From Rodentibacter genomosp. 1 (lineage in GTDB: Bacteria; Pseudomonadota; Gammaproteobacteria; Enterobacterales; Pasteurellaceae): a DNA stretch of 64,000 nt. The stretch's first letter is position 1. Each line of letters starts with the position of its first letter. The stretch lies in assembly GCF_001999285.1 (NCBI RefSeq), contig NZ_MLHN01000002.1, positions 62,001 to 126,000 of the forward strand, in the 5' to 3' direction. The notes under the pieces are model-generated. The model was not told the DNA's origin. It ran no database searches and was given only the letters and a program-made list of their open reading frames with translations. A program made the translations under genes and the position numbers. This document shows positions 6,504 to 14,575 of this stretch, one piece after another.

Positions 6504-7480
6504 TATTGTGCGAAACCTTCGTAATCAACCAATCCGCCCCGTCAATTTCTTGTTTAAAGCCTGAAAGTTGCACCGGTGTTTCCGGCATTAAATCCGGTAT
6601 GCCGTAGGCAAGGGTGATGCTAAAACTTGCTACACCACGCTTGAGTTTATCAAAAGCGGATTTTGCCGCATTGATTGCGGAGGCTTCCGTGGCGTAAGTG
6701 TGGCGAAGGGTTTTGATTTGATCGCTATTGCTTGTAACCGGCTCTTGCTGTTCTACGGTGTTGTATTTCCGCTTGCTCAAGTGTCTGCCTTTCACTGTGC
6801 CGTTTTTCAGCGTTCTGCCTTTTGTCATTCGCTGTTTTTTCACGATTTTAGTGTTGGTATCAACGGTGATCTCCCCCCGTTTGCCGGTGTCCGTATTGTG
6901 CCAATAGGCACGCACGGCTTTGTAGTTGTCGCTTTCGGCAATGCTGAAATTGTAGCTGTCGCCTTCCGATTTAGTGATTTGAACCGCTGGAATGGGTTTG
7001 TCTGTGGCGGTTTTGGCTGCGCCCAATGGCATAAACAGCAACACGCCATTCTTCACTGTTGCCATTGCGCCATATTCTTCTGCAAGACGTGTCAGTAAAT
7101 TAATGTCGCTTTCGTTGGTTTGGTCGAGGTGTGAAATGGTTTGTTCGGTATATTCTTTGGCACATTGGCTTTCCAATTTATTTTCTTTGGCGATTTGGTC
7201 AATCAATGCACCGAGTTTGATATTGTGAAATGACCGCTCTTTTTGCTCGCCAACCTATCGCCACTTGAATGGCGGCGTTACGAGGGGGAAGGGCGAGTTT
7301 GCCGTCGTGGTCGGAAAGCTGCAAATCAAGCATATCCGCTTCAAAGCCCCGATTGTCCTCAATCTGCATACTCATTAAACGGTCGGCAACAGTTTGCGTG
7401 ATGTCGTTTTTCTGTTTATCTTGCGTGATCACAACCACAGAAAATTTAGGTGTGCGGTGATTGGTGGCAAACTCAAACAT
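6418..7480 (-). pseudogene. D: Tail protein D (P2 gpD-like), broken by an internal deletion
   Basis: Two reading frames together encode a P2 gpD-like late control/tail hub protein. The first (start 7480) runs from MFEFATNHRTPKFSVVVITQ to IQVAIGW (about residue 77) and then goes out of frame. The second continues from KERSFHNIKLGALIDQIAKE near 7240 to the stop at 6418. In gpD homologues these blocks are separated by about 40 residues that are absent here, so the break looks like an out-of-frame deletion near 7240-7255 rather than a one-base error. gpD forms part of the baseplate hub; without it virions should not assemble. Its start overlaps the U stop (TAATG). Confidence 0.75.
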
Positions 7481-7917
7481 TAAATTGCTCCCATCACATT
7501 TTGCGCAAGCTCAATCAATAGTGGATCATCAGTACGTTTTAAATTAAGGGTAAAATCAATCGCACGTGCCGTGCCATCGCCGAACAATTCTGTGCGGGTT
7601 TCTTGGATAGATTCGATCACAAAGAACCCCATCAACATAAAATTTGCCCCTTCAATCAAAGGAAATGCTGCACCGCTTTCCGCCATTAATTCCAACATGG
7701 CAAGGCTTAATGTACCACCTGTGATTTCAGGGATTAATCGACCGCTAATAGTAACGGTTTCCGAATCTTTGCCAGTAAACTGGGTTTTTGGCATTTGCCC
7801 CACAACGGAATTGGTGGGATGTCGCCACGATGATTGACGGTCTAAGCTCTGAAAAGGCACGGTTTGACGGGTAAACACAAACACGCCAAGGGCAGCAAGG
7901 GCGGAGTTTTGGAGCAT
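7480..7917 (-). CDS. U: Tail protein U (P2 gpU-like)
   Basis: A 145-residue protein with the P2 gpU pattern: GVFVFTRQTVPFQSLDRQSS near the N-terminus, a central TVTISGRLIPE strand and C-terminal AIDFTLNLKRTDD. gpU is thought to be the tail terminator or tube-end protein. It lies directly upstream of gene D with one base of overlap, as in P2. Length and all conserved blocks appear intact. Confidence 0.85.
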   Translation of the reverse strand: MLQNSALAALGVFVFTRQTVPFQSLDRQSSWRHPTNSVVGQMPKTQFTGKDSETVTISGRLIPEITGGTLSLAMLELMAESGAAFPLIEGANFMLMGFFVIESIQETRTELFGDGTARAIDFTLNLKRTDDPLLIELAQNVMGAI

Positions 7918-7921
7918 GATG

Positions 7922-8095
7922 TTATCCTTCAGATTGAGGTTTATCAGCAGTCCGAATTGTCATGCTAACCAGCAAAACATCAATAAAAACGAGCCAACCC
8001 CAACCTTCAATTCGGTGATACATCAGGAACGCAGCAAAACCTGACACGGTAATAATAGAAAGAAAATAGAAAAGAAAAATAAATACAGATTTCAT
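7922..8095 (-). CDS. Small phage membrane protein, 57 aa
   Basis: A 57-codon ORF, MKSVFIFLFYFLSIITVSGF at the start, with two hydrophobic helices (about 3-26 and 33-46) and a polar tail. It ends four bases before the U start codon, on the same strand, in the gap between the tail chaperone genes and U. Not recognised. Its position in a late operon suggests it is expressed late; membrane perturbation or a role in lysis is only a guess. Confidence 0.45.
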   Translation of the reverse strand: MKSVFIFLFYFLSIITVSGFAAFLMYHRIEGWGWLVFIDVLLVSMTIRTADKPQSEG

Positions 8096-8104
8096 TTTTG
8101 AATT

Positions 8105-8215
8105 CCATAAAAAGTGCGGTCAAAAAATTCCAATATTATGTTGCAGTTGCATAATTTGTTTTTTGTAGGGACACACTGCGTGTGTCCGAATTTTAACCTA
8201 TTGAAATGACTTGAT
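8105..8215. repeat. USS-flanked palindromic repeat, copy A (half element)
   Basis: AAGTGCGGTC is followed by a segment containing ATATTATGTTGCAGTTGCA, then the hairpin GGGACACACTGCGTGTGTCC (8169-8188) and AATTTTAACCTATTGAAATGA. The same order is seen near 51.2 kb and, inverted, at 56.4 kb. Here the second hairpin arm is missing after about 8216. The repeat supplies the last codons and stop of the overlapping 45-aa ORF. Confidence 0.75.
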
Positions 8216-8335
8216 GAGTGAAAAAGCAATGCCAAAGATAACAATCAGCCAAAAGCAGAGAAGTGCGGCCAACAAAATGCGCCAAATCACATAACGGGGT
8301 TTTGCCATTAAATAATCAATCACCTTCTGTCTCAT
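8198..8335 (-). CDS. Small phage membrane protein, 45 aa, C-terminus formed by a repeat
   Basis: A 45-codon ORF, MRQKVIDYLMAKPRYVIWRI then a hydrophobic helix (LLAALLCFWLIVIFGIAF). Its start overlaps the end of the E' frame. The last codons (IKSFQ and stop) lie in the palindromic repeat, so the natural C-terminus may have been replaced when the repeat inserted. Function unknown. Confidence 0.45.
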   Translation of the reverse strand: MRQKVIDYLMAKPRYVIWRILLAALLCFWLIVIFGIAFSLIKSFQ

Positions 8336-8435
8336 TGCGTTCTCTCGCTTTTTCTCGCCATTGCATAAGCTCGCTAAATGTCATCTCGTCAAAGGCTTGC
8401 GGTTGCCAGTGGAAAATCAGAGCAATATCGGCCAT
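8316..8435 (-). CDS. Tail assembly chaperone extension E' (GpE family)
   Basis: A 39-codon frame starting MADIALIFHWQPQAFDEMTF and containing SELMQWREKARERN, the signature of the GpE (P2 E') family. The frame is open upstream through the end of gene E, so the product is likely made mainly as an E-E' fusion by a -1 frameshift at 8501-8507, although an ATG at 8433-8435 could give a free product. Together with E it chaperones the tape measure during tail assembly. Confidence 0.8.
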   Translation of the reverse strand: MADIALIFHWQPQAFDEMTFSELMQWREKARERNETEGD

Positions 8436-8464
8436 GGCATCTTCCACCGTGGCAGCGATTAAGA

Positions 8465-8761
8465 TTACTCGGTCGGATTTTCCGTTTCCGAGTTCTTCCC
8501 TAAAAAACCGACAGCCGCCGCAGCAAGTTCTGTGAAGTCAGCCACTTCCATTGTGGAAAAGTCCGCTTTGTGTAGCACCGGTTGGGTAACGCGTGGCAAT
8601 AACACTTGCAAGGCATCCACATCCATTTTCAACACGTCAAACATTTTCAACCCCTTTAATGCCGGCACGGTGGGTTTAATCACGGTGATGTCGGTGATGT
8701 GTTTATCGCCACGCATAATTGGTGCGCTAAGTGTAATAATTTTTGAGGTTTCATTTTTCAT
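8465..8761 (-). CDS. E: Tail assembly chaperone E (P2 gpE-like)
   Basis: A 98-residue protein, with TVIKPTVPALKGLKMFDVLK in the middle and FTELAAAAVGFLGKNSE near the end, matching the P2 gpE/mycobacteriophage-type tail assembly chaperones. It lies between the tube gene FII and the E' frame. A T-TTT-TTA heptamer near its 3' end allows -1 slippage into E'. Most ribosomes end at the TAA at 8465; the fusion would be the minor product. Both forms are needed in the family to fold the tape measure onto the tail initiator. Confidence 0.85.
   Translation of the reverse strand: MKNETSKIITLSAPIMRGDKHITDITVIKPTVPALKGLKMFDVLKMDVDALQVLLPRVTQPVLHKADFSTMEVADFTELAAAAVGFLGKNSETENPTE
8501..8507 (-). promoter_or_regulatory. 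Programmed -1 frameshift slippery site (E to E')
   Basis: On the minus strand the E reading frame reads GGT TTT TTA GGG, giving the classical heptamer T TTT TTA. After a -1 slip the frame stays open (REELGNGKSDRVI) into the GpE domain and ends at 8316. P2 uses a similar T-rich heptamer between E and E'. Confidence 0.8.
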
Positions 8762-8781
8762 AGTTTTATCCTTTAATATTC

Positions 8782-8839
8782 CCCCTCTTTCATAAAGAGG
8801 GGGGAGGGGGAGATTTCTAAAAATGCCCCTTTCGGGGCA
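8782..8839 (-). terminator. Two hairpins between FII and E, one terminator-like
   Basis: Reading leftward, TGCCCC (8824-8829) pairs with GGGGCA (8834-8839) and is followed by TTTTTAGAA, a simple terminator directly after FII. A second stem, CCCCTCTTT with AAAGAGGGG (8782-8802), has no T-run and could be a processing or attenuation hairpin before E. They would lower E expression relative to the abundant tube and sheath. Confidence 0.65.
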
Positions 8840-8851
8840 AGGTGTGTGAAA

Positions 8852-9358
8852 TTAAATACCTATGGCTGCACGGTGTTCCGCTAAGCGGTCTTTACCGTCC
8901 ATGATAAACACGGAATTGAGCAGATCAATTTCGATAATATCTTTGCCGTTTTCGATGATTTTGTAATAAGTCAAAGGCACGGTGTAGCTTTGTTCGGTGT
9001 CGTCGCCTGATTTACTGGTGCCGTTGTCGATTTCACCGAAACGACCACGCATCACAAGTTCAATACTGGTGACTTCTTCGGTGTCGTCTTGTTGATATGC
9101 ACCGGCAAAGCGTAGCGGTGTGCCGTCAATCGCTCCGCCAAATTGTTTCAAAAGCTCGGTCATATAACCGCCCATTTTGAATTGCGCCTCAAGGGCTTCA
9201 ACACCGAGATTGACTTTTACCGGTCCGAACATACCGCCTGCACGGTATTCTTCCAGTTTTAAAGCGAGTTTAGGTTGGGTGATTTCGGTGACTTGACCAC
9301 GATAGGAATTGCCGTCAGCCAAGAAATTCATCAGTTTTAATTTACGGGGTAAAGCCAT
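8852..9358 (-). CDS. FII: Tail tube protein FII (P2 gpFII-like)
   Basis: A 168-residue protein with ALPRKLKLMNFLADGNSYRG at the N-terminus and EYRAGGMFGPVKVNLGVEAL following, the pattern of P2 major tail tube proteins. It is made in many copies to form the inner tube of the contractile tail. It lies three bases after FI on the same strand. Length is as usual for the family (about 170). Confidence 0.9.
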   Translation of the reverse strand: MALPRKLKLMNFLADGNSYRGQVTEITQPKLALKLEEYRAGGMFGPVKVNLGVEALEAQFKMGGYMTELLKQFGGAIDGTPLRFAGAYQQDDTEEVTSIELVMRGRFGEIDNGTSKSGDDTEQSYTVPLTYYKIIENGKDIIEIDLLNSVFIMDGKDRLAEHRAAIGI

Positions 9359-9361
9359 TTG

Positions 9362-10546
9362 TTACGCTCCTACTTTTGCGATGTTGGCAGCAAATTCAAC
9401 CAAATATTCATCGCTGATATATTGGTTAAAGCCAAGCTGTTCTAACGGTGGCACAGGGCAGTAATCATAAGAGACAAGCAATTTCGCATCTTTTAAGGTT
9501 GCTGCGGTGTTTAATTCAGGATTGATAAAGGCTTTGCCACCAACCAAATAACCTTTCGCCACAAATTCACGCCATTTCGCATTGATGGCTTCCACAATCT
9601 CTTTTACAAGATTGACGGAAATGTCTTTACCTACCGCCCAATCGAATGATTGGGCAATCGTGTCTTTCAGCACTTGTGCGGTGCGGGTGTAGTTTTCGTA
9701 GATAAATAACTTGTCGGCAGAACAGGTACGCAAGCCCCAGAATTTGTAACCGTTGTAATTGATACAAGCGGTAATGCCTTGTTCGTTCAAATAATTGACA
9801 TCAGTCGCACTGTCGTTGATGTCGAATGACAACGGTTTTGTCACACCGGTGACACCGTTTAAACCCTTGTTTGAAATAGACGTATGCCAACCAAATTCTT
9901 TATCTTGGAATGCACGCATTGCAGCAGCACGCACCACGGCATAATCCACTTCCGTTTGTTTGGTGTGAGGATTGAAAGAAAGGAAATCACCAAAAATCAA
10001 CATTAGCTCACGTTGTGAAAATTGACGGCGATAAGTCACAGCTTGTTCTTTCGTGTTGCACCCGTAGCAAGAGGCATACACAAAGCCATTGAGTTTTTGC
10101 GCTACGCTAATTAATTCAGTGGTGACATCTTGCGAATCATATTTCGGCACACAGAAAATGCGGGGTTTAACTCCACAAACGGCGGCAGAAACTAAAAACG
10201 CTTTCAAGCCGGTGTAATTGCCTTCGTCATCGACACCGCCGATCACGTTGGATTTCATTTGTGATTCATCGGCATTTTCTGCAACACGGATCACAACGAC
10301 TTTACAATTGACAATATCTAAAATGCCGTCTAATGCACGGGAAAGCGTACCGGTTTTGCCTGCTTTGGCAATGATTGACGGTGTAATGCCGGTGAGCAAG
10401 GTTGGTTTATTCAGTGGGAAGGTGTCATTGTCTGCGTCAGGTGCTGTCGCAACCAAACCAATGACGGCAGTGGATGATGTCGTCAAGGTGCGCAAAGCTT
10501 CGGAAATTTCAGTGACTTTGACACCGTGGAGATATTCTTCAGACAT
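9362..10546 (-). CDS. FI: Contractile tail sheath protein FI (P2 gpFI-like)
   Basis: A 394-residue sheath subunit. Typical blocks are MSEEYLHGVKVTEISEALRT at the start, VIGLVATAPDAD and the C-terminal part with YENYTRTAQVLKDTIAQSFD. Sheath subunits polymerise around the tube and contract at infection. The length matches P2 gpFI (about 396). The ribosome-binding AGGG is contained in a 9-bp dyad just upstream (10551-10587), so translation may depend on opening of that stem. Confidence 0.92.
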   Translation of the reverse strand: MSEEYLHGVKVTEISEALRTLTTSSTAVIGLVATAPDADNDTFPLNKPTLLTGITPSIIAKAGKTGTLSRALDGILDIVNCKVVVIRVAENADESQMKSNVIGGVDDEGNYTGLKAFLVSAAVCGVKPRIFCVPKYDSQDVTTELISVAQKLNGFVYASCYGCNTKEQAVTYRRQFSQRELMLIFGDFLSFNPHTKQTEVDYAVVRAAAMRAFQDKEFGWHTSISNKGLNGVTGVTKPLSFDINDSATDVNYLNEQGITACINYNGYKFWGLRTCSADKLFIYENYTRTAQVLKDTIAQSFDWAVGKDISVNLVKEIVEAINAKWREFVAKGYLVGGKAFINPELNTAATLKDAKLLVSYDYCPVPPLEQLGFNQYISDEYLVEFAANIAKVGA

Positions 10547-10550
10547 AATT

Positions 10551-10587
10551 TAGCCCTATGGTTTCTGCTGATTAAAAGATAGGGCTA
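10551..10587 (-). promoter_or_regulatory. Stem-loop sequestering the FI ribosome-binding site
   Basis: TAGCCCTAT (10551-10559) and ATAGGGCTA (10579-10587) form a perfect 9-bp inverted repeat with a 19-base loop in the leader of FI. The Shine-Dalgarno AGGG lies in the arm nearest the start codon and would be paired with CCCT. Confidence 0.55.
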
Positions 10588-10644
10588 TTTTGCGTGAGTA
10601 CGTAGGGGAGTGCGAGCGGGGGAAAGTGTGAGCAATCAATTAAC

Positions 10645-10673
10645 AAAGTGCGGTCAAAATTGACCGCACTTTT
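10645..10673 (-). terminator. Inverted-USS terminator after the amidase-like gene
   Basis: AAAGTGCGGTCA and TGACCGCACTTT form a perfect stem with a short AAAT loop region immediately after the stop at 10675. Paired uptake signals commonly form terminators in this family. It separates the fibre-side operon from FI. Confidence 0.8.
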
Positions 10674-10674
10674 A

Positions 10675-11145
10675 TCACGTCCTACTTGGTTGGTATATGA
10701 CAGCCAACTGATTCGGGCTAAATCGCCAGCCTTCTTCGCTGCCTTTGATGGCATTAAAACACCATTCCGAACAAAAATATTTTGAGCGTTTTTGTTTAAT
10801 CCCAAACACAATCCCCAACACGCCCCACCAATCGTATTTTGCGCCCGAAGTGCGGTCAAAATAGGCGTTGATTTGGGGCTCGGTGATGTTATCTAGCGGG
10901 ATTAAGTCCCACTTGGTGCGGTCGGCTACATTGATTCGCTTACAACGCACGCCACCGTCACGTGGGCTTGAACTGTAACAATCATAAACAGGGCGGTAAT
11001 CGTATTGCCCCCATTGTTCTTGTCGCTCAACGACCAATTCACAGTGCGAATATTCACCTTTTGTGAAAAAACGAATAATACTGTCTTGCAAGCGTTCAAA
11101 GCGATTTTTTGCTTTGCCTTTGTAAAGGGCTAAATAGATTGCCAT
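10675..11145 (-). CDS. Permuted NlpC/P60 (YiiX-like) amidase-family protein
   Basis: A 156-residue protein with FTKGEYSHCELVV (residues 29-41) and, much later, KYFCSEWCFNAI. A histidine before and a cysteine after in this order is the arrangement of circularly permuted NlpC/P60 (YiiX/YaeF-like) papain-fold enzymes. The likely target is an amide bond in peptidoglycan or lipid, but the substrate is not shown by the sequence. It lies between the fibre assembly gene and the sheath gene, with its start overlapping the fibre assembly gene end by 16 bases, and could act in host entry. It is not a standard P2 gene. Confidence 0.65.
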   Translation of the reverse strand: MAIYLALYKGKAKNRFERLQDSIIRFFTKGEYSHCELVVERQEQWGQYDYRPVYDCYSSSPRDGGVRCKRINVADRTKWDLIPLDNITEPQINAYFDRTSGAKYDWWGVLGIVFGIKQKRSKYFCSEWCFNAIKGSEEGWRFSPNQLAVIYQPSRT

Positions 11146-11723
11146 TGGTCAATCTCCTTACTAATATTTTCCAGTTCTTCTAAGGTTTGGGCTTGTTCAA
11201 TATGGGTTTCAAAATTCTGCTTAACGGCAAAGGTTTTTCCCATAATGATTGCAAACAAATCCGCTTTTTCGATAACTTTTTCCTTGAGTTGCTCAATATT
11301 AGCTAAATCGTCCCGCCCCTCGAATAGTTCGGTCAACAACATTAACGGTAATTCGCCTCGTGCCTCACGTTCCTGCCGATAAAAACTATCAATTTCAGCT
11401 TGGGAATAGCCCTGCAAATACTGTGCTTTTAATTGGTAGGTTTTATCCGCAATGTGTTGCAATAACGCTGTTTTTCGGTCGGTTAAAAGTGCGGTCAGTT
11501 TTTCCGCTGAAATCTCCCAGTTTTTACCGTCCCAATCATATCCATCTGACGGGCGGGGCGGGGTCGCTTTCACTTTGCCGTCTAAAATATAAAGCTCGCA
11601 ACCTGCATCACGTTTAGCGATAAGTTCATCATATTCTGCCTCTGACACGTTGATAGCGTTTGCCGGAATGTTGTGGATACCCTCAACTAAAAAAGCATTG
11701 ATCGTTTCGTCAAAAAAATACAT
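11130..11723 (-). CDS. G: Tail fibre assembly protein (P2 gpG position)
   Basis: A 197-residue protein. MYFFDETINAFLVEGIHNIP and SDGYDWDGKNWEIS are typical of phage tail fibre assembly chaperones of the Mu/P2 type; the rest is helical. It follows the long fibre gene on the same strand by nine bases, as the chaperone normally does. The predicted role is folding and attachment of the fibre trimer. Confidence 0.8.
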   Translation of the reverse strand: MYFFDETINAFLVEGIHNIPANAINVSEAEYDELIAKRDAGCELYILDGKVKATPPRPSDGYDWDGKNWEISAEKLTALLTDRKTALLQHIADKTYQLKAQYLQGYSQAEIDSFYRQEREARGELPLMLLTELFEGRDDLANIEQLKEKVIEKADLFAIIMGKTFAVKQNFETHIEQAQTLEELENISKEIDQWQSI

Positions 11724-11732
11724 AAATCCTCC

Positions 11733-14030
11733 TTATCGTCCAATCGCAATCCAGTGCGCATTTTGGGCATCTCCCTCAAATTTTCCTTTGTGATAAAACT
11801 TGGTGTTGCTAATATTGGTGATGATATATGGCTCGTAATTTCTTCCCTCACCTTGCGTCCCCACAACGGAAAAGCAGCTATTCGGAAAAGCAATCGGGAA
11901 ATTGACCCAACCGCCATTTGCTTTACCCCATTGCATAATTAAACCGTTCGGCAGTTTGCACCAACCGTTACCGGATAGGTTTTGAGTAAAATCTTCCAAC
12001 AACGCTACCGTGCCACCTTTCGCCGGTAAATAAATTTCGTGTGAGTTTTGCGTCCAGAATTTCCAACGTTTGTCCGGTAGAGGTTCAATGCGGCTGTCCC
12101 AGTTGCCGGCACTGCCACGGCGCTTAAAATTCGCCCCACCGTAGTCACTATTGTTAATCGTGGTTTCAACGTAAGCATGGTTGGAATAATGAACGCCATT
12201 AAGATCTTCAACCAATGCCACCGTACCGCTTTTTTTCGGGAAATACTGTGCGTAATACTCCGTTGTCCCATCCGGGCTACGATAGCTCGCTTTCCCAATA
12301 TTGCTGTGGCTATCAGGCGTAGATTCAAACCTAAACTCTTTACCGCTTGAGTTGTAAAGTTTTAATTTTGAATAATCGCCATTACGGATAGATAAATCAC
12401 CTGTCATCGTATCGCCACTTTTGTTGACTTTATCCAAGCCATCAATACGCTTCCAGTTATTCCAACCTGCGTGATTTTTACCTCTAGCATAAATGTGATT
12501 ATCGTGATAAGTGATGTAAAGCTGCTGTGCGCCAAAGCCGGAGCTTTCAGTCACTATCAGCTTTCCCGCTTGCTGAATCGGATAATGTCGACCCGATGTC
12601 GAATTAGGATCTAAAGATTGCCCGTAAATGCCGGATGCCGTAATATTATTTAAATCATCATTTGTTAAAGCTCGTTTTGATGCGCGACTATTAGCATTTG
12701 TGTTTGCACTATTTGCAACAGACCGCACTTTTTGAAGTTCGGCATTGACCCAACTTTGATAGGCGACCGTATCACCATTATCGCCAATATGTGGGAATGA
12801 CAAATAAACCTGCGTGCCACTATTAGGCATCCATTTCATATTAAATCGGCGATTGCCTGCTGTGTGGCTATCCGGATGAACCTCTAAATGCCAGATATCT
12901 TGTTTTGCACCAAATTCATAAGCAGCCCATGCACCGTTTACGCTTTCGGCTTTTAAAATGCCGTTGATTGACTGATTGCCCGTGTTCAGGATAACTTCAT
13001 TCGTAAGTGCAAGCGTGCCGCTCTTTTGTGGGAAAAGTTGCGCGTAATACTCGGTTGCATCATCAGCACTACGATAGCTTGCTTTCCCAATACTGTCGTG
13101 GCTATCTGGAGTTGACTCAAAACGAAATTCTTTGCCGTCAAGGTTATAGAGCTTTAACTTTGAATAATCGCCACTTTTAATAGAAAGGTCGCCCGTCATC
13201 GTATCGCCTGATTTACTCACACGTCCATTGGCATTGTTATTGGCGTCATTCGCCTTATTTAAAGCCGTTACGCCTTTATCATAAGCGGTTTTAGCGGCAG
13301 CTGATGTTGCCACCGTGTCAGCTGAATTGCTCCCAACAGAGGATGATTTTTTGCTGTTGGGGATATAGTGACTCAAGTTACGAGTCACGCTATCAATCAA
13401 GGCTTTGATTGCTTTTGCCCCTTTTTGCGAAAGTGAAAGCGTTTCGCTGTCGCCGTTGTAATTATTGGTATGTTGGGTTATCCCCATTTGGGTGGTGTTG
13501 GCTTTGGCAATCTCGTGGCTATGCCCGCTTTCATCAAAGCCGTTTTGTGTTGTGGCGGTGATCGTTTTCGGCGTAAGTTGTTGGCGGGTGACAAAAATCA
13601 CGCTGTGATCAACACTTAATGTGACCGCATTTGATGAGGCGACTTTTAAGATCATCCGCAACACTTGAATTTTGCCGCTGCCACTACTTTCAAGCGGTTT
13701 AAAACTTTCAGGGCAGTTGGCATAAGCAATGAGTTTATTGTGGTTATCAAATACGCCCATTTCTCGAATATAGAAACCGCCTATATTTTCAGGAATCGTT
13801 AATTCCACGATAACTTGTTTATTGTTACGAGGATCAAGGGAAACGGCGCTGACCGGCGCACGGTGTTTTTCACGCACAAGTGCAGTACGGTTTGCTGTTG
13901 GGGTGACCGCTCGTCCGTTACCATCACCCACGGCAAAGGTGGTGAGTTGTAACGGCTGTTTACTGCTTAAGGCTTTGGCAAAAGCAGTCGTGCCATAATC
14001 GGTTAAAATTGCAAAATATTGTGAAGCCAT
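11733..14030 (-). CDS. H: Tail fibre protein H (P2 gpH-like)
   Basis: A 765-residue fibre. The N-terminus (MASQYFAILTDYGTTAFAKA, then FAVGDGNGRAV) is the baseplate-attachment domain of P2-like fibres. The middle has repeats with SGDTMTGDLSI, of which two blocks of about 70 residues (DNA about 13010-13220 and 12220-12430) are near-identical, each followed by an SGT(L/V)AL strand. The C-terminal 80 residues (NGWCKLPNGLIMQWGKANGG onward) form a tip domain like those that bind host receptors. The duplication may extend the shaft and is a place for recombination. Confidence 0.9.
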   Translation of the reverse strand: MASQYFAILTDYGTTAFAKALSSKQPLQLTTFAVGDGNGRAVTPTANRTALVREKHRAPVSAVSLDPRNNKQVIVELTIPENIGGFYIREMGVFDNHNKLIAYANCPESFKPLESSGSGKIQVLRMILKVASSNAVTLSVDHSVIFVTRQQLTPKTITATTQNGFDESGHSHEIAKANTTQMGITQHTNNYNGDSETLSLSQKGAKAIKALIDSVTRNLSHYIPNSKKSSSVGSNSADTVATSAAAKTAYDKGVTALNKANDANNNANGRVSKSGDTMTGDLSIKSGDYSKLKLYNLDGKEFRFESTPDSHDSIGKASYRSADDATEYYAQLFPQKSGTLALTNEVILNTGNQSINGILKAESVNGAWAAYEFGAKQDIWHLEVHPDSHTAGNRRFNMKWMPNSGTQVYLSFPHIGDNGDTVAYQSWVNAELQKVRSVANSANTNANSRASKRALTNDDLNNITASGIYGQSLDPNSTSGRHYPIQQAGKLIVTESSGFGAQQLYITYHDNHIYARGKNHAGWNNWKRIDGLDKVNKSGDTMTGDLSIRNGDYSKLKLYNSSGKEFRFESTPDSHSNIGKASYRSPDGTTEYYAQYFPKKSGTVALVEDLNGVHYSNHAYVETTINNSDYGGANFKRRGSAGNWDSRIEPLPDKRWKFWTQNSHEIYLPAKGGTVALLEDFTQNLSGNGWCKLPNGLIMQWGKANGGWVNFPIAFPNSCFSVVGTQGEGRNYEPYIITNISNTKFYHKGKFEGDAQNAHWIAIGR

Positions 14031-14032
14031 AG

Positions 14033-14575
14033 TTATCCTTGTGGGTAGATAGTAATGATCTCGCCTTCTTGTTGTCCGATAAAGGTGTTCAGTGCACCTG
14101 TTGGCGAAATGGCGATAGCAAGTTGGGTTAAGTGGCGTGAGACAGGTTTGACATCATTCACCAGTCGCACTAATTCATTGTAGGTTTGTTCACTTAGGCC
14201 ACTTTCCGGCACTTCCACGGTTAGGCTAAATGTGCCGGGGATTCCTTGCTGTTGAGTGTTAAACCATTCTTTCAGCTCAACTAAATAGCCGATGGGTTCA
14301 ATCACCCGTTTGACGGCGGCAATCGTGCCTTTGTGTTTATGTACAAAATACGATTGTTTAATCGCTGTTCGCTTGACGTTTTCTGTCCAGTGTTCGTCCC
14401 ATTTATCCACGGAAAATGTCCACGCAAGATAGGGGAGCAATTCAACAGGGCAGCGATCAGGGTTGATTAAATCCGCAATAATAATGGGATTTTCAACCGC
14501 ACTTTTGAGAATTTCCGCCGCCCGTTTTTCCAGTGGGGTTGAGCCAATCGGCAATAAGTGACTAGTAATCATCAC
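14033..14575 (-). CDS. I: Baseplate protein I (P2 gpI-like)
   Basis: A 180-residue protein, with LPIGSTPLEKRAAEILKSA, PVELLPYLAWTFSVDKWDE and HKGTIAAVKRVIEPIGY, the conserved blocks of the P2 gpI tail formation family. gpI connects the baseplate wedge with the fibre. It overlaps J by 14 bases and precedes H by three bases. Confidence 0.9.
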   Translation of the reverse strand: MMITSHLLPIGSTPLEKRAAEILKSAVENPIIIADLINPDRCPVELLPYLAWTFSVDKWDEHWTENVKRTAIKQSYFVHKHKGTIAAVKRVIEPIGYLVELKEWFNTQQQGIPGTFSLTVEVPESGLSEQTYNELVRLVNDVKPVSRHLTQLAIAISPTGALNTFIGQQEGEIITIYPQG

